Source: Cyanobium sp. FGCU52
GTDB taxonomy: Bacteria; Cyanobacteriota; Cyanobacteriia; PCC-6307; Cyanobiaceae
Direction: 5' to 3'
Assembly (NCBI GenBank): GCA_024958715.1
Contig: JANWUS010000013.1
Coordinates: 1 to 32,197 of the forward strand
DNA length: 32,197 nucleotides
The translations under genes and the position numbers were made by a program. Positions 22,858 through 30,756 of this stretch are shown piece after piece. Under the pieces are notes generated by a model that saw only the letters and a program-made list of their open reading frames with translations, was not told the DNA's origin and did not search any database. The number at the start of each line of letters is the position of its first letter. Positions within the stretch are counted from its first letter, which is position 1.

Positions 22858-24323
22858 CCGCCACGGTGCCGCTCTGGGTCTGGGGGATCGGCCTGGCCCT
22901 CGGCTTCCCCCTGCTCACGGTCCTGCTGGGGGAGTGGATCCATCGCCTCAAGCGCCGGCGGCGGGCCTTCGCCGGCACGGTGCGCCTGCTGCGCGATGTG
23001 CTGGTGCCGATGCTGGTGCTGCTGCTGTTCCTGCAGCACCTGCTGCAGGTGGATCCGGGCAGCCGCCTGTTCAAGACGGTGGAGACGGTGTTCTGGGTCT
23101 GCGTGATCCACGCCGCCCTCTCCCTGCTGAACGTGATCCTGTTCGAGCAGGCCGAAGCCGACACCTGGCGCTCGCGGGTGCCGAAGCTGCTGATCGATCT
23201 GGCCCGCCTGTTCCTGATCCTGCTCGGCACCGCCTTCGTGCTGGCCACCGTGTGGAATGCGGATCTGGCGGGCCTGGTGACGGCCCTGGGGGTGAGTTCG
23301 ATCGTGATCGGCCTTGCCCTGCAGGACACCCTCGGCAGCGTGATGTCGGGCATCGCCCTGCTGTTCGAGCGCCCGTTCACCGTGGGCGACTGGCTGGAGG
23401 TGGGCGGCGTGGTGGGCCAGGTGATCGACATCAACTGGCGCGCCGTGCGTCTGCTCACCCTGGAGCAGGAGATGGTGGTGATCCCCCACAAGCTGATCAG
23501 CAGTGAGGTGATCCGCAACTTCACCAAGCCCACGCCGATCCACGCCGAACGCATCCGCATCGGCTTCTCCTACAACGATCCCCCCAACCTCGCCCGTCAG
23601 GTGCTCAAGAGCACGGCGCTGGAAACCAAGGGCATCCTGCTGGATCCCGAACCCGATGTCTTCACCCTCGACTACGACGATTCCGCGGTGTCGTATGAGG
23701 TGAAGTTCTTCATCCGCGATTACGGCGAGATCGAGCAGATCCGTGAACGCTTCATGACACGCGTGTGGTATGCCGCCAAGCGCAACAACCTCTCGATCCC
23801 TTTCCCCATCCGCACCGTCTACAACTTCCACGGGCCCACGAGCCAGCAGAAGGGGCTCGCCAAGAAGTTCAGCGAAAGCCTGCAGGCCATCCCCTCCTAC
23901 GTGCCCCTCAATCGCGAGGAAAGCGGTGTGAGCTCCGCCTCCACCGGCATCGCGCTCCAGCATTTCGCCGCCGGCGAGAAGGTGATCCGCCAGGGGCAGA
24001 TGGGCAACGAGCTCTACATCATCGTCGCCGGCCAGGCCCAGATGTCCACCCGCGATGAGCGCGGCGAGGAGATCGACCTGCTGCCGCTGCGCAGCGGCGA
24101 GTTCTTCGGAGAGATGAGCCTGTTCTCCGGCGAGCCCAGCCGGGTGACGATCGCCGCCAGCAACGACCTGGAGGTGATGAAGATCTCGGCGGCGGTGGTG
24201 AACCAGATGATCGACCGCCAGCCGAGCTTCGCCCGCGAGATCGGCCAGATCCTGGAGATCCGCCGCCTCGCCATCCAGGAGACCACCCAGGCCCACCGCC
24301 AGTCGCTGCGCGACAACGCCTAG
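22854..24323 (+). CDS. Cyclic-nucleotide-binding MscS-type channel (bCNG family)
   Basis: This 489-aa protein has about four hydrophobic N-terminal segments (8-26, 47-64, 77-97, 112-135). Then comes the MscS pore helix and beta domain (about 138-330), with ALGVSSIVIGLALQDTLGSVMSGI and FERPFTVGDWLEVGG. A C-terminal CNMP-binding domain (about 365-475) carries the phosphate-binding cassette FFGEMSLFSGEPSRVTIAA (417-435; E420 and R430 are the ligand contacts). In bCNG relatives, cyclic nucleotides gate the channel and tension sensitivity is often lost. Direct overlap with the cyclase gene gives an obvious ligand source. The stop overlaps that of the antisense small gene. Confidence 0.93.
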   Translation: MTATVPLWVWGIGLALGFPLLTVLLGEWIHRLKRRRRAFAGTVRLLRDVLVPMLVLLLFLQHLLQVDPGSRLFKTVETVFWVCVIHAALSLLNVILFEQAEADTWRSRVPKLLIDLARLFLILLGTAFVLATVWNADLAGLVTALGVSSIVIGLALQDTLGSVMSGIALLFERPFTVGDWLEVGGVVGQVIDINWRAVRLLTLEQEMVVIPHKLISSEVIRNFTKPTPIHAERIRIGFSYNDPPNLARQVLKSTALETKGILLDPEPDVFTLDYDDSAVSYEVKFFIRDYGEIEQIRERFMTRVWYAAKRNNLSIPFPIRTVYNFHGPTSQQKGLAKKFSESLQAIPSYVPLNREESGVSSASTGIALQHFAAGEKVIRQGQMGNELYIIVAGQAQMSTRDERGEEIDLLPLRSGEFFGEMSLFSGEPSRVTIAASNDLEVMKISAAVVNQMIDRQPSFAREIGQILEIRRLAIQETTQAHRQSLRDNA

Positions 24324-24472
24324 CGCCTGGACGCGCCCTGCCAGTGGGGGCAGGTGCGGGCGGTGGCCGAACCCGCGGGCAGGATCACCTGCCAGACGCG
24401 ACAGAGGCCGGCCTGGGCCTGACAGCCCAGGAAGTTGCGGCAGCTGGAGCAGCGGGGAACGAACGGCACCAT
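24320..24472 (-). CDS. Small Cys-rich protein, 50 aa
   Basis: This short gene reads cleanly from ATG 24472 to TAG 24320 with a stop convergent with the channel gene. It starts MVPFVPRCSSCRNFLGCQAQ and ends CPHWQGASRR. Cysteines are at 8, 11, 17, 24 and 41, with CSSC and CPHW ends, so a small zinc ribbon or metal knot is plausible. No ribosome-binding site is clear. It occupies exactly the gap between the channel and the protease gene. It is called on Cys pattern and boundaries, not on homology. Confidence 0.6.
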   Translation of the reverse strand: MVPFVPRCSSCRNFLGCQAQAGLCRVWQVILPAGSATARTCPHWQGASRR

Positions 24473-24621
24473 CGCGGCAGCAGACGGTCAGGGAACCGTC
24501 ACAACCTAGAGCGTCACCCCTACCCTCGTCACCGGTCTCCGCCCCGCGCCTCCTGCTGTCTCTGCCCTCCGGCCCACTGGCCCTGCCGCTCCGGCGCCTG
24601 GGCGAAGCCCTGCTCACCACC

Positions 24622-25104
24622 GTGCCGGCCTCCGGCTGGGCGATCGCTCTGTTGCTTCTGGGCATCTACGCCGCCATGGTGCTGCCAGCCGGGTTCCGCA
24701 GCGGCTTCCTGCCGGCCCGCCCCCACCCCCTGGCGCCCGGGCCGCTGGCGCGGCTGACGGCCGGGTTGCTGCTGATGCCCGCATTGGGGGAGGAACTGCT
24801 GTTCCGTGTGGCCCTGATCCCCCATCCGAGCGAGCAGGCCGGCCTGGGGGGCCTCCTTCCCTGGGGGCTGCTCAGCACCGGGCTGTTCGTCCTCTACCAC
24901 CCGCTGGCGGGTGCCAGCTGGTATCCGGCCGGCCGGCAGGTGTTCCGGGATCCGCGCTTCCTGCTGCCCTGCACCCTGCTCGGGATCGTCTGTGCCCTGG
25001 CCTACGGGATCAGCGGCTCCCTCTGGCCGCCGGTGCTGATCCACTGGGTCGTGGTGGTGCTGTGGCTGGGGGTGCTGGGCGGGCGCCGGCACCTGGCTCC
25101 CTGA
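24622..25104 (+). CDS. CPBP-family intramembrane glutamic protease
   Basis: This 160-aa membrane protein of the CAAX/Rce1-like CPBP family has the three expected motifs: EELLFR at 57-62 (catalytic EExxxR), LYH with H93, and H141 in LIHWVVV. Four to five hydrophobic segments are visible. No ATG or GTG start exists upstream in frame; coding-like sequence (LLLSLPSGPLALPLRRLGEAL) extends about 30 codons above the GTG at 24622, so a CTG or TTG start further up is possible. Bacterial relatives process membrane or secreted proteins; the substrate is unknown. Confidence 0.8.
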   Translation: MPASGWAIALLLLGIYAAMVLPAGFRSGFLPARPHPLAPGPLARLTAGLLLMPALGEELLFRVALIPHPSEQAGLGGLLPWGLLSTGLFVLYHPLAGASWYPAGRQVFRDPRFLLPCTLLGIVCALAYGISGSLWPPVLIHWVVVVLWLGVLGGRRHLAP

Positions 25105-25118
25105 TCGCCTGGCGAGGC

Positions 25119-25346
25119 CTACGACGCCTGCCGGTACAGCTCCTCCAACCGCTCGCGGTTGAGATCGATCACCAGCACCTCCTCGCCGGGCTGGGGTGCC
25201 TCGGGATGGCGACGGGGACGGGGACCCATCGAGCGGACCATGGGGCCAGTGGCAGCGCTGCGCAGGTTCTGGGTCATCAGGGCGAAGGCGCCGCCGGCGA
25301 TCACGGCGAAGCAGGTGAGGTAGACGACGGTCAGCAGGTTGCTCAA
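25119..25346 (-). CDS. Small single-pass membrane protein (DUF2973-like)
   Basis: This 75-aa protein has one N-terminal membrane segment (NLLTVVYLTCFAVIAGGAFA), a short basic loop (MGPRPRRHPE) and an acidic C-terminus ending LVIDLNRERLEELYRQAS. This layout and ending resemble the cyanobacterial DUF2973 family; the match is from memory. The start is taken as TTG 25346 because no ATG or GTG is available near the TM; an ATT at 25352 sits at a better distance from GGGAG. It faces the P450 gene's end, transcribed in the same direction. Confidence 0.65.
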   Translation of the reverse strand: MSNLLTVVYLTCFAVIAGGAFALMTQNLRSAATGPMVRSMGPRPRRHPEAPQPGEEVLVIDLNRERLEELYRQAS

Positions 25347-25384
25347 GGGAATAGCTCTTTCTCCCACCCTAGTGTGAAGAACTG

Positions 25385-26740
25385 TTAACTGCGGCGGTTC
25401 ATCGCGATCGGCCCGGCAGCAGCCCGCACCCGCAGCCCGTCCCTCGGCGTGGGGCTGGGCATCACGGCCAGCGTCAGGTCCTGCCCCGGCTCCAGCGTCA
25501 GCGTCAGCTGCCGCAGCACGCCCACGGCAAGAAGCCGGATCTCCAGCTCGGCGAGGGCCTTGCCCAGGCACACCCGCTCGCCGCCGCCGAACGGCAGCAG
25601 GCCCACCGTCGTGCCCCCGTCGAGGTGGCGCTGGGGGCGGAACAGCTCCAGGTCCTCGCCGGCGGCGCCGTGGCGATGGCTGGCGGCGATGCTCACCTGC
25701 ACCACCCGATCGGCCGGCACCGCCACGCCCGCCAGGCCGATCGCCTCCCGGGTCCGCCGGAAGAAGCCGCCCACCGGTGGGGTGAGTCGCATCACCTCCT
25801 TCACCACCGCATCCAGACGCGGGGCTCGGGCGGGGTCGTAGGCGCCCAGCTCCTCCCCCGGCAGCGGCGGCCAGCTCAGGGTGGCCAGCTCCTCCTGCAG
25901 CCAGGCCAGCTCGGCGGGGTGCTGCAGCAGCGTCAGCAGCAGGCAGCTCAGCGAGGAGGCGGTGGTCTCGTAGCCGGCGAACAGCAGCAGCAGGAGCTGC
26001 TCCACCACGTCGTCATCGGCCAGGGGAAGGCCGGCCTCATCGAGCCCGCCGGCCAGCAGGTCGAGGCCGCCGGCCGCCAGGGGCGCTCCGGCGGCGGCCG
26101 CCGCCTGGGCCTGCGCCAGCACCGCCGCCAGACGCTCCAGCAGGCGCCCGCGGGCCCGCAGGGCGCGGGCGTAGGGGCTGCCGGGCAGGGCGAGCGGGAA
26201 CGAGAACAGGCCCCGGCTCCAGGTCTCGAAGTCGCTGAACAGGGCCTCGCGGTCGGCGCCGTCGAGCCCCAGCACCGTGGTGGCGATCACCTGGAAGGCG
26301 AAGCGCCGCAGCCGCGGGGCCAGGGCCACCGCTCCGCCGGCGGCCCGCAGCTCCTCGCAGAGCTCGTTCACCAGCGCCACGATCCCCGGCCCGTAGCGCT
26401 TCAGGGCCGCGTTGGTGAACAGCTGGCCCACCACCCTGCGGCGCGCCTTGTGGTCGGCCCCGTTGCGATTGGCCAGCGAGAGCGGCCCCAGCAGCACCCG
26501 CACGCTCTCGGGCCACCAGCCCTCCACCGCCTCGGCCTGGGCAAACAGGTCGGCCACTGCCTGCGACCCGCGCAGGAACACGGTGCGTTGGCCGAGCAGG
26601 GTGGTTTCGAACACGTCGCCGTACTGCTCGAAGCGCCCGCGGGCGAAGTCCGGGTCGCGGAAGAAGGCCAGGGTTTCGAGCACGCCGCTCACCGCCGGCG
26701 TGCGCGGCAGGGGCAGCAGGGGGGTGGAAGGGGAGGGCAC
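25385..26740 (-). CDS. Cytochrome P450 (CYP120-like)
   Basis: This 451-aa heme-thiolate monooxygenase is soluble, with no membrane anchor. Motifs are helix I AGYETT (255-260), ExxR E315-R318 (KEVMRL), the PERF-like FRPQRHL, and the heme loop FGGGERVCLGKALAELE with Cys391 as iron ligand. The overall pattern is like the cyanobacterial CYP120 group that oxidises retinoids, but the substrate is not shown. GTG 26740 was chosen because GGAG lies nine bases upstream; the frame further up is not coding. It is divergent from the photolyase pair with 85 bases between starts, a shared promoter region. No redox partner gene is near. Confidence 0.93.
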   Translation of the reverse strand: MPSPSTPLLPLPRTPAVSGVLETLAFFRDPDFARGRFEQYGDVFETTLLGQRTVFLRGSQAVADLFAQAEAVEGWWPESVRVLLGPLSLANRNGADHKARRRVVGQLFTNAALKRYGPGIVALVNELCEELRAAGGAVALAPRLRRFAFQVIATTVLGLDGADREALFSDFETWSRGLFSFPLALPGSPYARALRARGRLLERLAAVLAQAQAAAAAGAPLAAGGLDLLAGGLDEAGLPLADDDVVEQLLLLLFAGYETTASSLSCLLLTLLQHPAELAWLQEELATLSWPPLPGEELGAYDPARAPRLDAVVKEVMRLTPPVGGFFRRTREAIGLAGVAVPADRVVQVSIAASHRHGAAGEDLELFRPQRHLDGGTTVGLLPFGGGERVCLGKALAELEIRLLAVGVLRQLTLTLEPGQDLTLAVMPSPTPRDGLRVRAAAGPIAMNRRS

Positions 26741-26825
26741 GCCAAAGCTCCTTGCGAGGCCCAGGCTGCCGGATTCGCGACGGCACCGCGGCACCTGCCA
26801 GGCTGGGCCGGCTCTGCGAACCACC

Positions 26826-28001
26826 ATGGCGGGCGACGGCACGATCGTGCTGGCCCTCGAGGGTCAGTTGCGCCTCGACGACCAGCCCGCCCTGCATCAG
26901 GCCGTGGAGCTGACCCGCCGCACGCCGGGTGGCCGGCTGCTGGTGCTGGCCGGCAGGCCGGAGGGTCAGCGGCTGCGCGGTCCGCACCAGCGGCGGCTGG
27001 AGGCCCAGGCCCTCGCCTCCCTACACGCGCGGTTGGCGGCGCCGGACGTGCCGCTGCTGCACACCCCCCAGCACACCACGGCGGCCGCCCTCGCCTCCCT
27101 GCGCTCCGAAGTCGCCCCCACGGCGGTGCTGACCTGCGCGGAGAGCCGCCTGTTCGCCGACTGGCCGATCGCGCGCGAGCGCTTCCCGCGGGTGTTCGCG
27201 GACTTCCGCAGAGGTCTGCAACGGGCACCGGAACCGCCGCTGCCCCCACCGGATCTCGCCGGCCTGGAACCGCCCCAGCCCATGCGCGCCGCCGCCGCCG
27301 GCGATCCCCGCAGCGCCTTCCCGTTCAGCGGCGATGAGCCCACCGCCCTGGCCCGGCTGCAGCATTTTTTCTTCGACACCGATGGCCTGCGCAGCTACAA
27401 GGCCACCCGCAACGGGCTGGTGGGCACGGAGTTCTCCTCCAAGCTCTCGCCGTTCCTGGCCATCGGCTCCCTGTCGGTGCGGCGCATCTGGCAGGAGGTG
27501 CTGCGCTACCAGGAGCTCCAGGGCGCCGACGAGGGCTCGGAGTGGATGAAGCAGGAACTGCTCTGGCGCGAGTTCTTCCTCTGGTCGGAGCAGCGCCACG
27601 GCGCCGCCTTCCATGCCCCCGGCGGCATCCAGAACCGCCCGCCCGACTGGGTCGCCGAACGGGAGCGCTTCGTGCGCTGGACCCGCGGCGACAGCGGCCA
27701 CCCCCTGATCGACGCCCAGCTGAACGAGCTGCTCACCACCGGCTACCTCTCCAACCGCGGCCGCCAGTGGGTGGCCTCCCACTTCGTGAACGAGCTTCGC
27801 CTGCCCTGGACCTGGGGGGCGCGTTTCTTCGAGTGGATGCTGATCGACGCCCATCCGGCGCTCAACACCGGCAACTGGGCGTATCTGGCCGGCGTGGGCT
27901 CCGACCCCCGCAGCTTCGGCGGCAGACCCCGCCGCTTCGACCTGGAGCGGCAGGTGCGGCTGTACGACCCCGAAGAGATGCACCGACGGCGATGGAGCTG
28001 A
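26826..28001 (+). CDS. Cryptochrome-DASH-like photolyase/cryptochrome
   Basis: This 391-aa flavoprotein of the photolyase/cryptochrome family has a C-terminal FAD domain with SYKATRNGLVGTEFSSKLSPFLAIG, a helix with ELLWREFF, and the DASH-type TTGYLSNRGRQWVASHFVN followed by NTGNWAYLAGVGSDPRS. DASH members repair pyrimidine dimers in single-stranded DNA or sense blue light. The N-terminal alpha/beta antenna domain is short, so the protein is about 80-100 residues smaller than typical DASH proteins, and the antenna site may be reduced. The start is ATG 26826, with no obvious ribosome-binding site. It is followed after 4 bases by a second photolyase gene, so the two are one operon. Confidence 0.9.
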   Translation: MAGDGTIVLALEGQLRLDDQPALHQAVELTRRTPGGRLLVLAGRPEGQRLRGPHQRRLEAQALASLHARLAAPDVPLLHTPQHTTAAALASLRSEVAPTAVLTCAESRLFADWPIARERFPRVFADFRRGLQRAPEPPLPPPDLAGLEPPQPMRAAAAGDPRSAFPFSGDEPTALARLQHFFFDTDGLRSYKATRNGLVGTEFSSKLSPFLAIGSLSVRRIWQEVLRYQELQGADEGSEWMKQELLWREFFLWSEQRHGAAFHAPGGIQNRPPDWVAERERFVRWTRGDSGHPLIDAQLNELLTTGYLSNRGRQWVASHFVNELRLPWTWGARFFEWMLIDAHPALNTGNWAYLAGVGSDPRSFGGRPRRFDLERQVRLYDPEEMHRRRWS

Positions 28002-28005
28002 ACCG

Positions 28006-29532
28006 ATGCCCCTCACCCTGATCCTGGGCGACCAGCTTCACCGCGACTGGCTGCGGCCCTCGCCTCTGCAGCTCGCCCCCGGCAGCCGGGTGCTGATGAT
28101 CGAAGACCTGGGGGTGGCCACCACCTGGCGCTATCACCGGCTGCGGCTGCTGCACACCTTCGTGGCGATGCGCAGCTTCCGCGATGCCCTGATCGAGCGG
28201 GGGCTGGACGTGCGCTACTTCGAACTGCCGGCCTCGGAGGGGGTGACGTTCTGGCAGCGGCTGGCGAGCGAGCTGGAGAACGCGCCGGAGCCTAGGGGCC
28301 GCGAACTGCGGGTGGCGGAGGTGGCCGTCCGGAGCTTCGAGGCCCGACTGCAGACGCTGTGCGCCGAGCGCGGGGTGCGACTCACGGTGCTGCCGTCACC
28401 GGCGTTCCTGGAATCGGTGGCCGAGAGCCGCAGCTGGTTCGAGGGCCGCCGCCGGCCGTTCATGAAAACCTTCTACGAGCGCCAGCGCCGCCGCCTGGGC
28501 CTGCTGCTGGAAGCCGACGGCAGTCCCATCGGCGGCCGTTGGAGCTTCGATGCCGACAACCGCAAGCGGTTGCCGAAGGGCTACGTGGAGCCGCCGCTGC
28601 CGGCGGTTGCGGCCAGCCCCCACGAGCCGGTGGTGCGGGAGCTGATCGACGCCCACTTCGCCGATCACCCGGGGGAGCTGGGGCCGCTGTGGATCCCCTT
28701 CGATCACGCCGGCGCCGACGCCTGGCTGCAGCGCTTCCTGGCGGAGCGCCTCGATGGCTTCGGGCCCTACGAGGACGCGCTCACCCCGCATCACGACACC
28801 CTCAACCATTCCCTGCTCTCGCCGCTGCTCAATTGCGGCCTGCTCACACCGGCCGCCGTGATCGCAGCCACCTTTGCCCATGTGCAAAGTCGGCAGGAGG
28901 CCGGCGCCCCAGTGCCGATCGCCTCGCTGGAGGGGTTCGTGCGCCAGCTGATCGGCTGGCGTGAGTTCGTGCGCGGCATCGACCGGGTGCACGGCGAGCG
29001 CCAGGCCGCCGCCAACTTCTGGAACCACCAGCGCCGGCTGGCCCCCTGCTGGGACGACGCCAGCACCGGTCTGCCGCCCCTGGATGCGGCGATCCGGCGC
29101 GTGAACCGCCTGGGCTACAACCACCACATCGAGCGGCTGATGGTGCTCAGCACGCTGATGCTGCTCTGCGAGATCCACCCGCACGAGGTGCACCGCTGGT
29201 TCATGGAGCGCTACCTCGATTCCTACGAATGGGTGATGGGCCCGAACGTGTTCGGCATGGGCCAGATGAGCGACGGCGGCATCTTCGCCACCAAGCCCTA
29301 CCTCTGCGGCTCCAACTACATCCTCAAGATGGGCGACTACAAGCGCGGGCCCTGGTGTGAGATCTGGGACGGCCTCTACTGGCGGTTCATCGACCGCCAC
29401 CTGTCCTTCTTCCAGGCCAATCCCCGCCTTTCGATGATGGCGAAGCTGCGGGAGCGGATGGAACCCGAACGGCGGGAGCGCCTCGCGGCGGCAGCGGAGG
29501 CGTTCCTGGCAAGGGTCACGCTCGGCGGCTGA
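28006..29532 (+). CDS. Photolyase of the FeS-BCP/PhrB-like family lacking the CxxC ligands
   Basis: This 508-aa flavoprotein of the bacterial (6-4) photolyase-like group opens with LTLILGDQLHRDW. It continues with EDLGVATTWRYHRLRLLHTF and a FAD domain with GWREFVRGID, RRVNRLGYNHHIERLM, YLDSYEWVMGPNVFGMGQMSDGG and KPYLCGSNYILKM. In Fe-S members this last motif is followed by YCxxC and a fourth Cys just before the FxxLYW motif. Here the text is DYKRGPWCEIWDGLYW: the CxxC and the loop after it are missing, and only C451 remains, with C388 and C434 elsewhere. The cluster is probably absent. It lies 4 bases after the DASH gene. Confidence 0.92.
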   Translation: MPLTLILGDQLHRDWLRPSPLQLAPGSRVLMIEDLGVATTWRYHRLRLLHTFVAMRSFRDALIERGLDVRYFELPASEGVTFWQRLASELENAPEPRGRELRVAEVAVRSFEARLQTLCAERGVRLTVLPSPAFLESVAESRSWFEGRRRPFMKTFYERQRRRLGLLLEADGSPIGGRWSFDADNRKRLPKGYVEPPLPAVAASPHEPVVRELIDAHFADHPGELGPLWIPFDHAGADAWLQRFLAERLDGFGPYEDALTPHHDTLNHSLLSPLLNCGLLTPAAVIAATFAHVQSRQEAGAPVPIASLEGFVRQLIGWREFVRGIDRVHGERQAAANFWNHQRRLAPCWDDASTGLPPLDAAIRRVNRLGYNHHIERLMVLSTLMLLCEIHPHEVHRWFMERYLDSYEWVMGPNVFGMGQMSDGGIFATKPYLCGSNYILKMGDYKRGPWCEIWDGLYWRFIDRHLSFFQANPRLSMMAKLRERMEPERRERLAAAAEAFLARVTLGG

Positions 29533-29599
29533 CCCCGGACGGGCTGCCACCGCCTTACCACGATCACCGGGGAAGGTCGCAGACCCGCCGGGACAAGGC

Positions 29600-29785
29600 T
29601 CAGTGCGGAGGCTGGGTGAGGCTTGCAGTGCCGGCGTCAGGCCGGGGGAGCTCAGCCGCCAGCAGGTCTTCCGCCAGGATCAGCAGCGAGACACCCATCA
29701 GGGCAAGGGCCATGCCCCGCTGCCCCTCGTCGGCGAGCTCGATGGCACGGGAAGCCTGGAGATGCTGCGGCCAGTTGAGACGCAT
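29600..29785 (-). CDS. Small single-pass protein, 61 aa
   Basis: No family is recognised. The N-terminal half is polar (NWPQHLQASRAIELADEGQRG). A hydrophobic helix (MALALMGVSLLILAEDLLAA) follows, then a Pro/Thr-rich tail. ATG 29785 is preceded by GGAG and GGAGAC at 5-13 bases, the reason for choosing it over ATG 29815. It is convergent with the photolyase gene, and no terminator is seen between them. Confidence 0.6.
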   Translation of the reverse strand: MRLNWPQHLQASRAIELADEGQRGMALALMGVSLLILAEDLLAAELPRPDAGTASLTQPPH

Positions 29786-29949
29786 GTCTCCGCTCCACCG
29801 AAAAGAAGACCTCATCTTTACAACCAGTAACGCTTATGCCTGCCACCACGTTCACAGCCCGAAACACTGACAATCCCAGGTTCCGGTAGCGCCTGGTACG
29901 TCCGGCCCTGCCTCTGCCGGTACGTTGCCGCGACTCCTGAACCCCCACC

Positions 29950-30135
29950 ATGGTTCTGCCGATCGAACTGACCACCGGGCAGCAATTCGAGATCGAGCGC
30001 TTCAGCCGCGCCATCGATGCCACCGGCGATCCCGAGGAGCTGCGCCGACTCGCCAAGCAGCTGCTGCGGGCCTGGCACACCCAGAAGGCCGCCACCGACT
30101 GGATGATCCGTCAGCAGGCCGCACCACAGGTCTGA
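29950..30135 (+). CDS. Small acidic helical protein, NblA-like
   Basis: This 61-aa protein carries LTTGQQFEIERFSRAIDATGDPEELRRLAKQLL in pieces that resemble the NblA/Ycf18 pattern (LTxxQQFxxxxF, then a second helix ending in an aromatic-rich tail AWHTQKAATDWMIRQQ). NblA proteins deliver phycobilisomes for degradation. The match is partial: the second helix differs and the usual LYxxMMxRExxY is not present, so function is not assigned. The start is ATG 29950; no ribosome-binding site is evident. The size and position favour a real gene. Confidence 0.6.
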   Translation: MVLPIELTTGQQFEIERFSRAIDATGDPEELRRLAKQLLRAWHTQKAATDWMIRQQAAPQV

Positions 30136-30252
30136 GCCGCTGATCGGGGCTCCCCACGCCGGGCCCGACGGCAAGGCCCCCAGGCCCGAAGCAACGGGCG
30201 ATGCCCCACGCACGCTTCCCCAGCGTCCCTGAGGATGGGGAGGAGGCAGGAC

Positions 30253-30756
30253 ATGGTCGTCATGATCGGCACGGGCTCCAGGCGTGGCGGTGGAAACAGG
30301 CCTGCAGGCCGGGGCCTGCTGGGCCTGATGGGCACGCTCTGCTGTCTGGGCCTGTCGGAGATCGCGAGGGCCCAGAGCGCCGAGGTGATCCGGCCCGCTG
30401 CCGACGGCGACTTCCGCATCCTCGACATCCCCGGCAACCGCGGCTCCTACCGGCAGCGTTTCTGGCTGGTGGTGGATCGCGACCCTCGCGGTCTCTGGTG
30501 CCGCGACATCACGGGCCGGCCCTCGATCGCCCTGAAGACCGGATCGGTGATCGAAACGGATGAGCCGTCGTTTCCCGCCACGCCCCTGCAGCTGCGGGAG
30601 GGCAAGGCCTACCTGAATGTGCGCATCAAGCCTGTGGACATCCTCTACGACGCTCGACTGAAAGGCAGGGGCAGGGCCGCCCTGTGCCTCGTTCGCGCCA
30701 ACAGCTCCTTCATCGCGCCCATCAACCCCGATTCGCTGAAGCAGGCTCAGCCCTAG
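30253..30756 (+). CDS. Secreted hypothetical protein, 167 aa
   Basis: The protein is exported: Arg/Gly-rich n-region, hydrophobic core (GLLGLMGTLCCLGLS) and likely cleavage after ARAQS. Two cysteines follow (LWCRDITG, ALCLVRAN) that may form a disulfide. The mature part is beta-rich with FWLVVDRDPRGLWCRDITGR and AYLNVRIKPVDILYDAR; no domain was recognised. ATG 30253 follows GGAGGAGG at 30238-30245; ATG 30235 is the alternative. The stop overlaps the end of the convergent lysozyme gene by four bases. Confidence 0.7.
   Translation: MVVMIGTGSRRGGGNRPAGRGLLGLMGTLCCLGLSEIARAQSAEVIRPAADGDFRILDIPGNRGSYRQRFWLVVDRDPRGLWCRDITGRPSIALKTGSVIETDEPSFPATPLQLREGKAYLNVRIKPVDILYDARLKGRGRAALCLVRANSSFIAPINPDSLKQAQP

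Noticed and set aside
22746..24665. 639-codon minus-strand frame over the channel gene
   Set aside because: It is rich in His, Gln and Gly, has no domain, and mirrors the strongly coding MscS frame.
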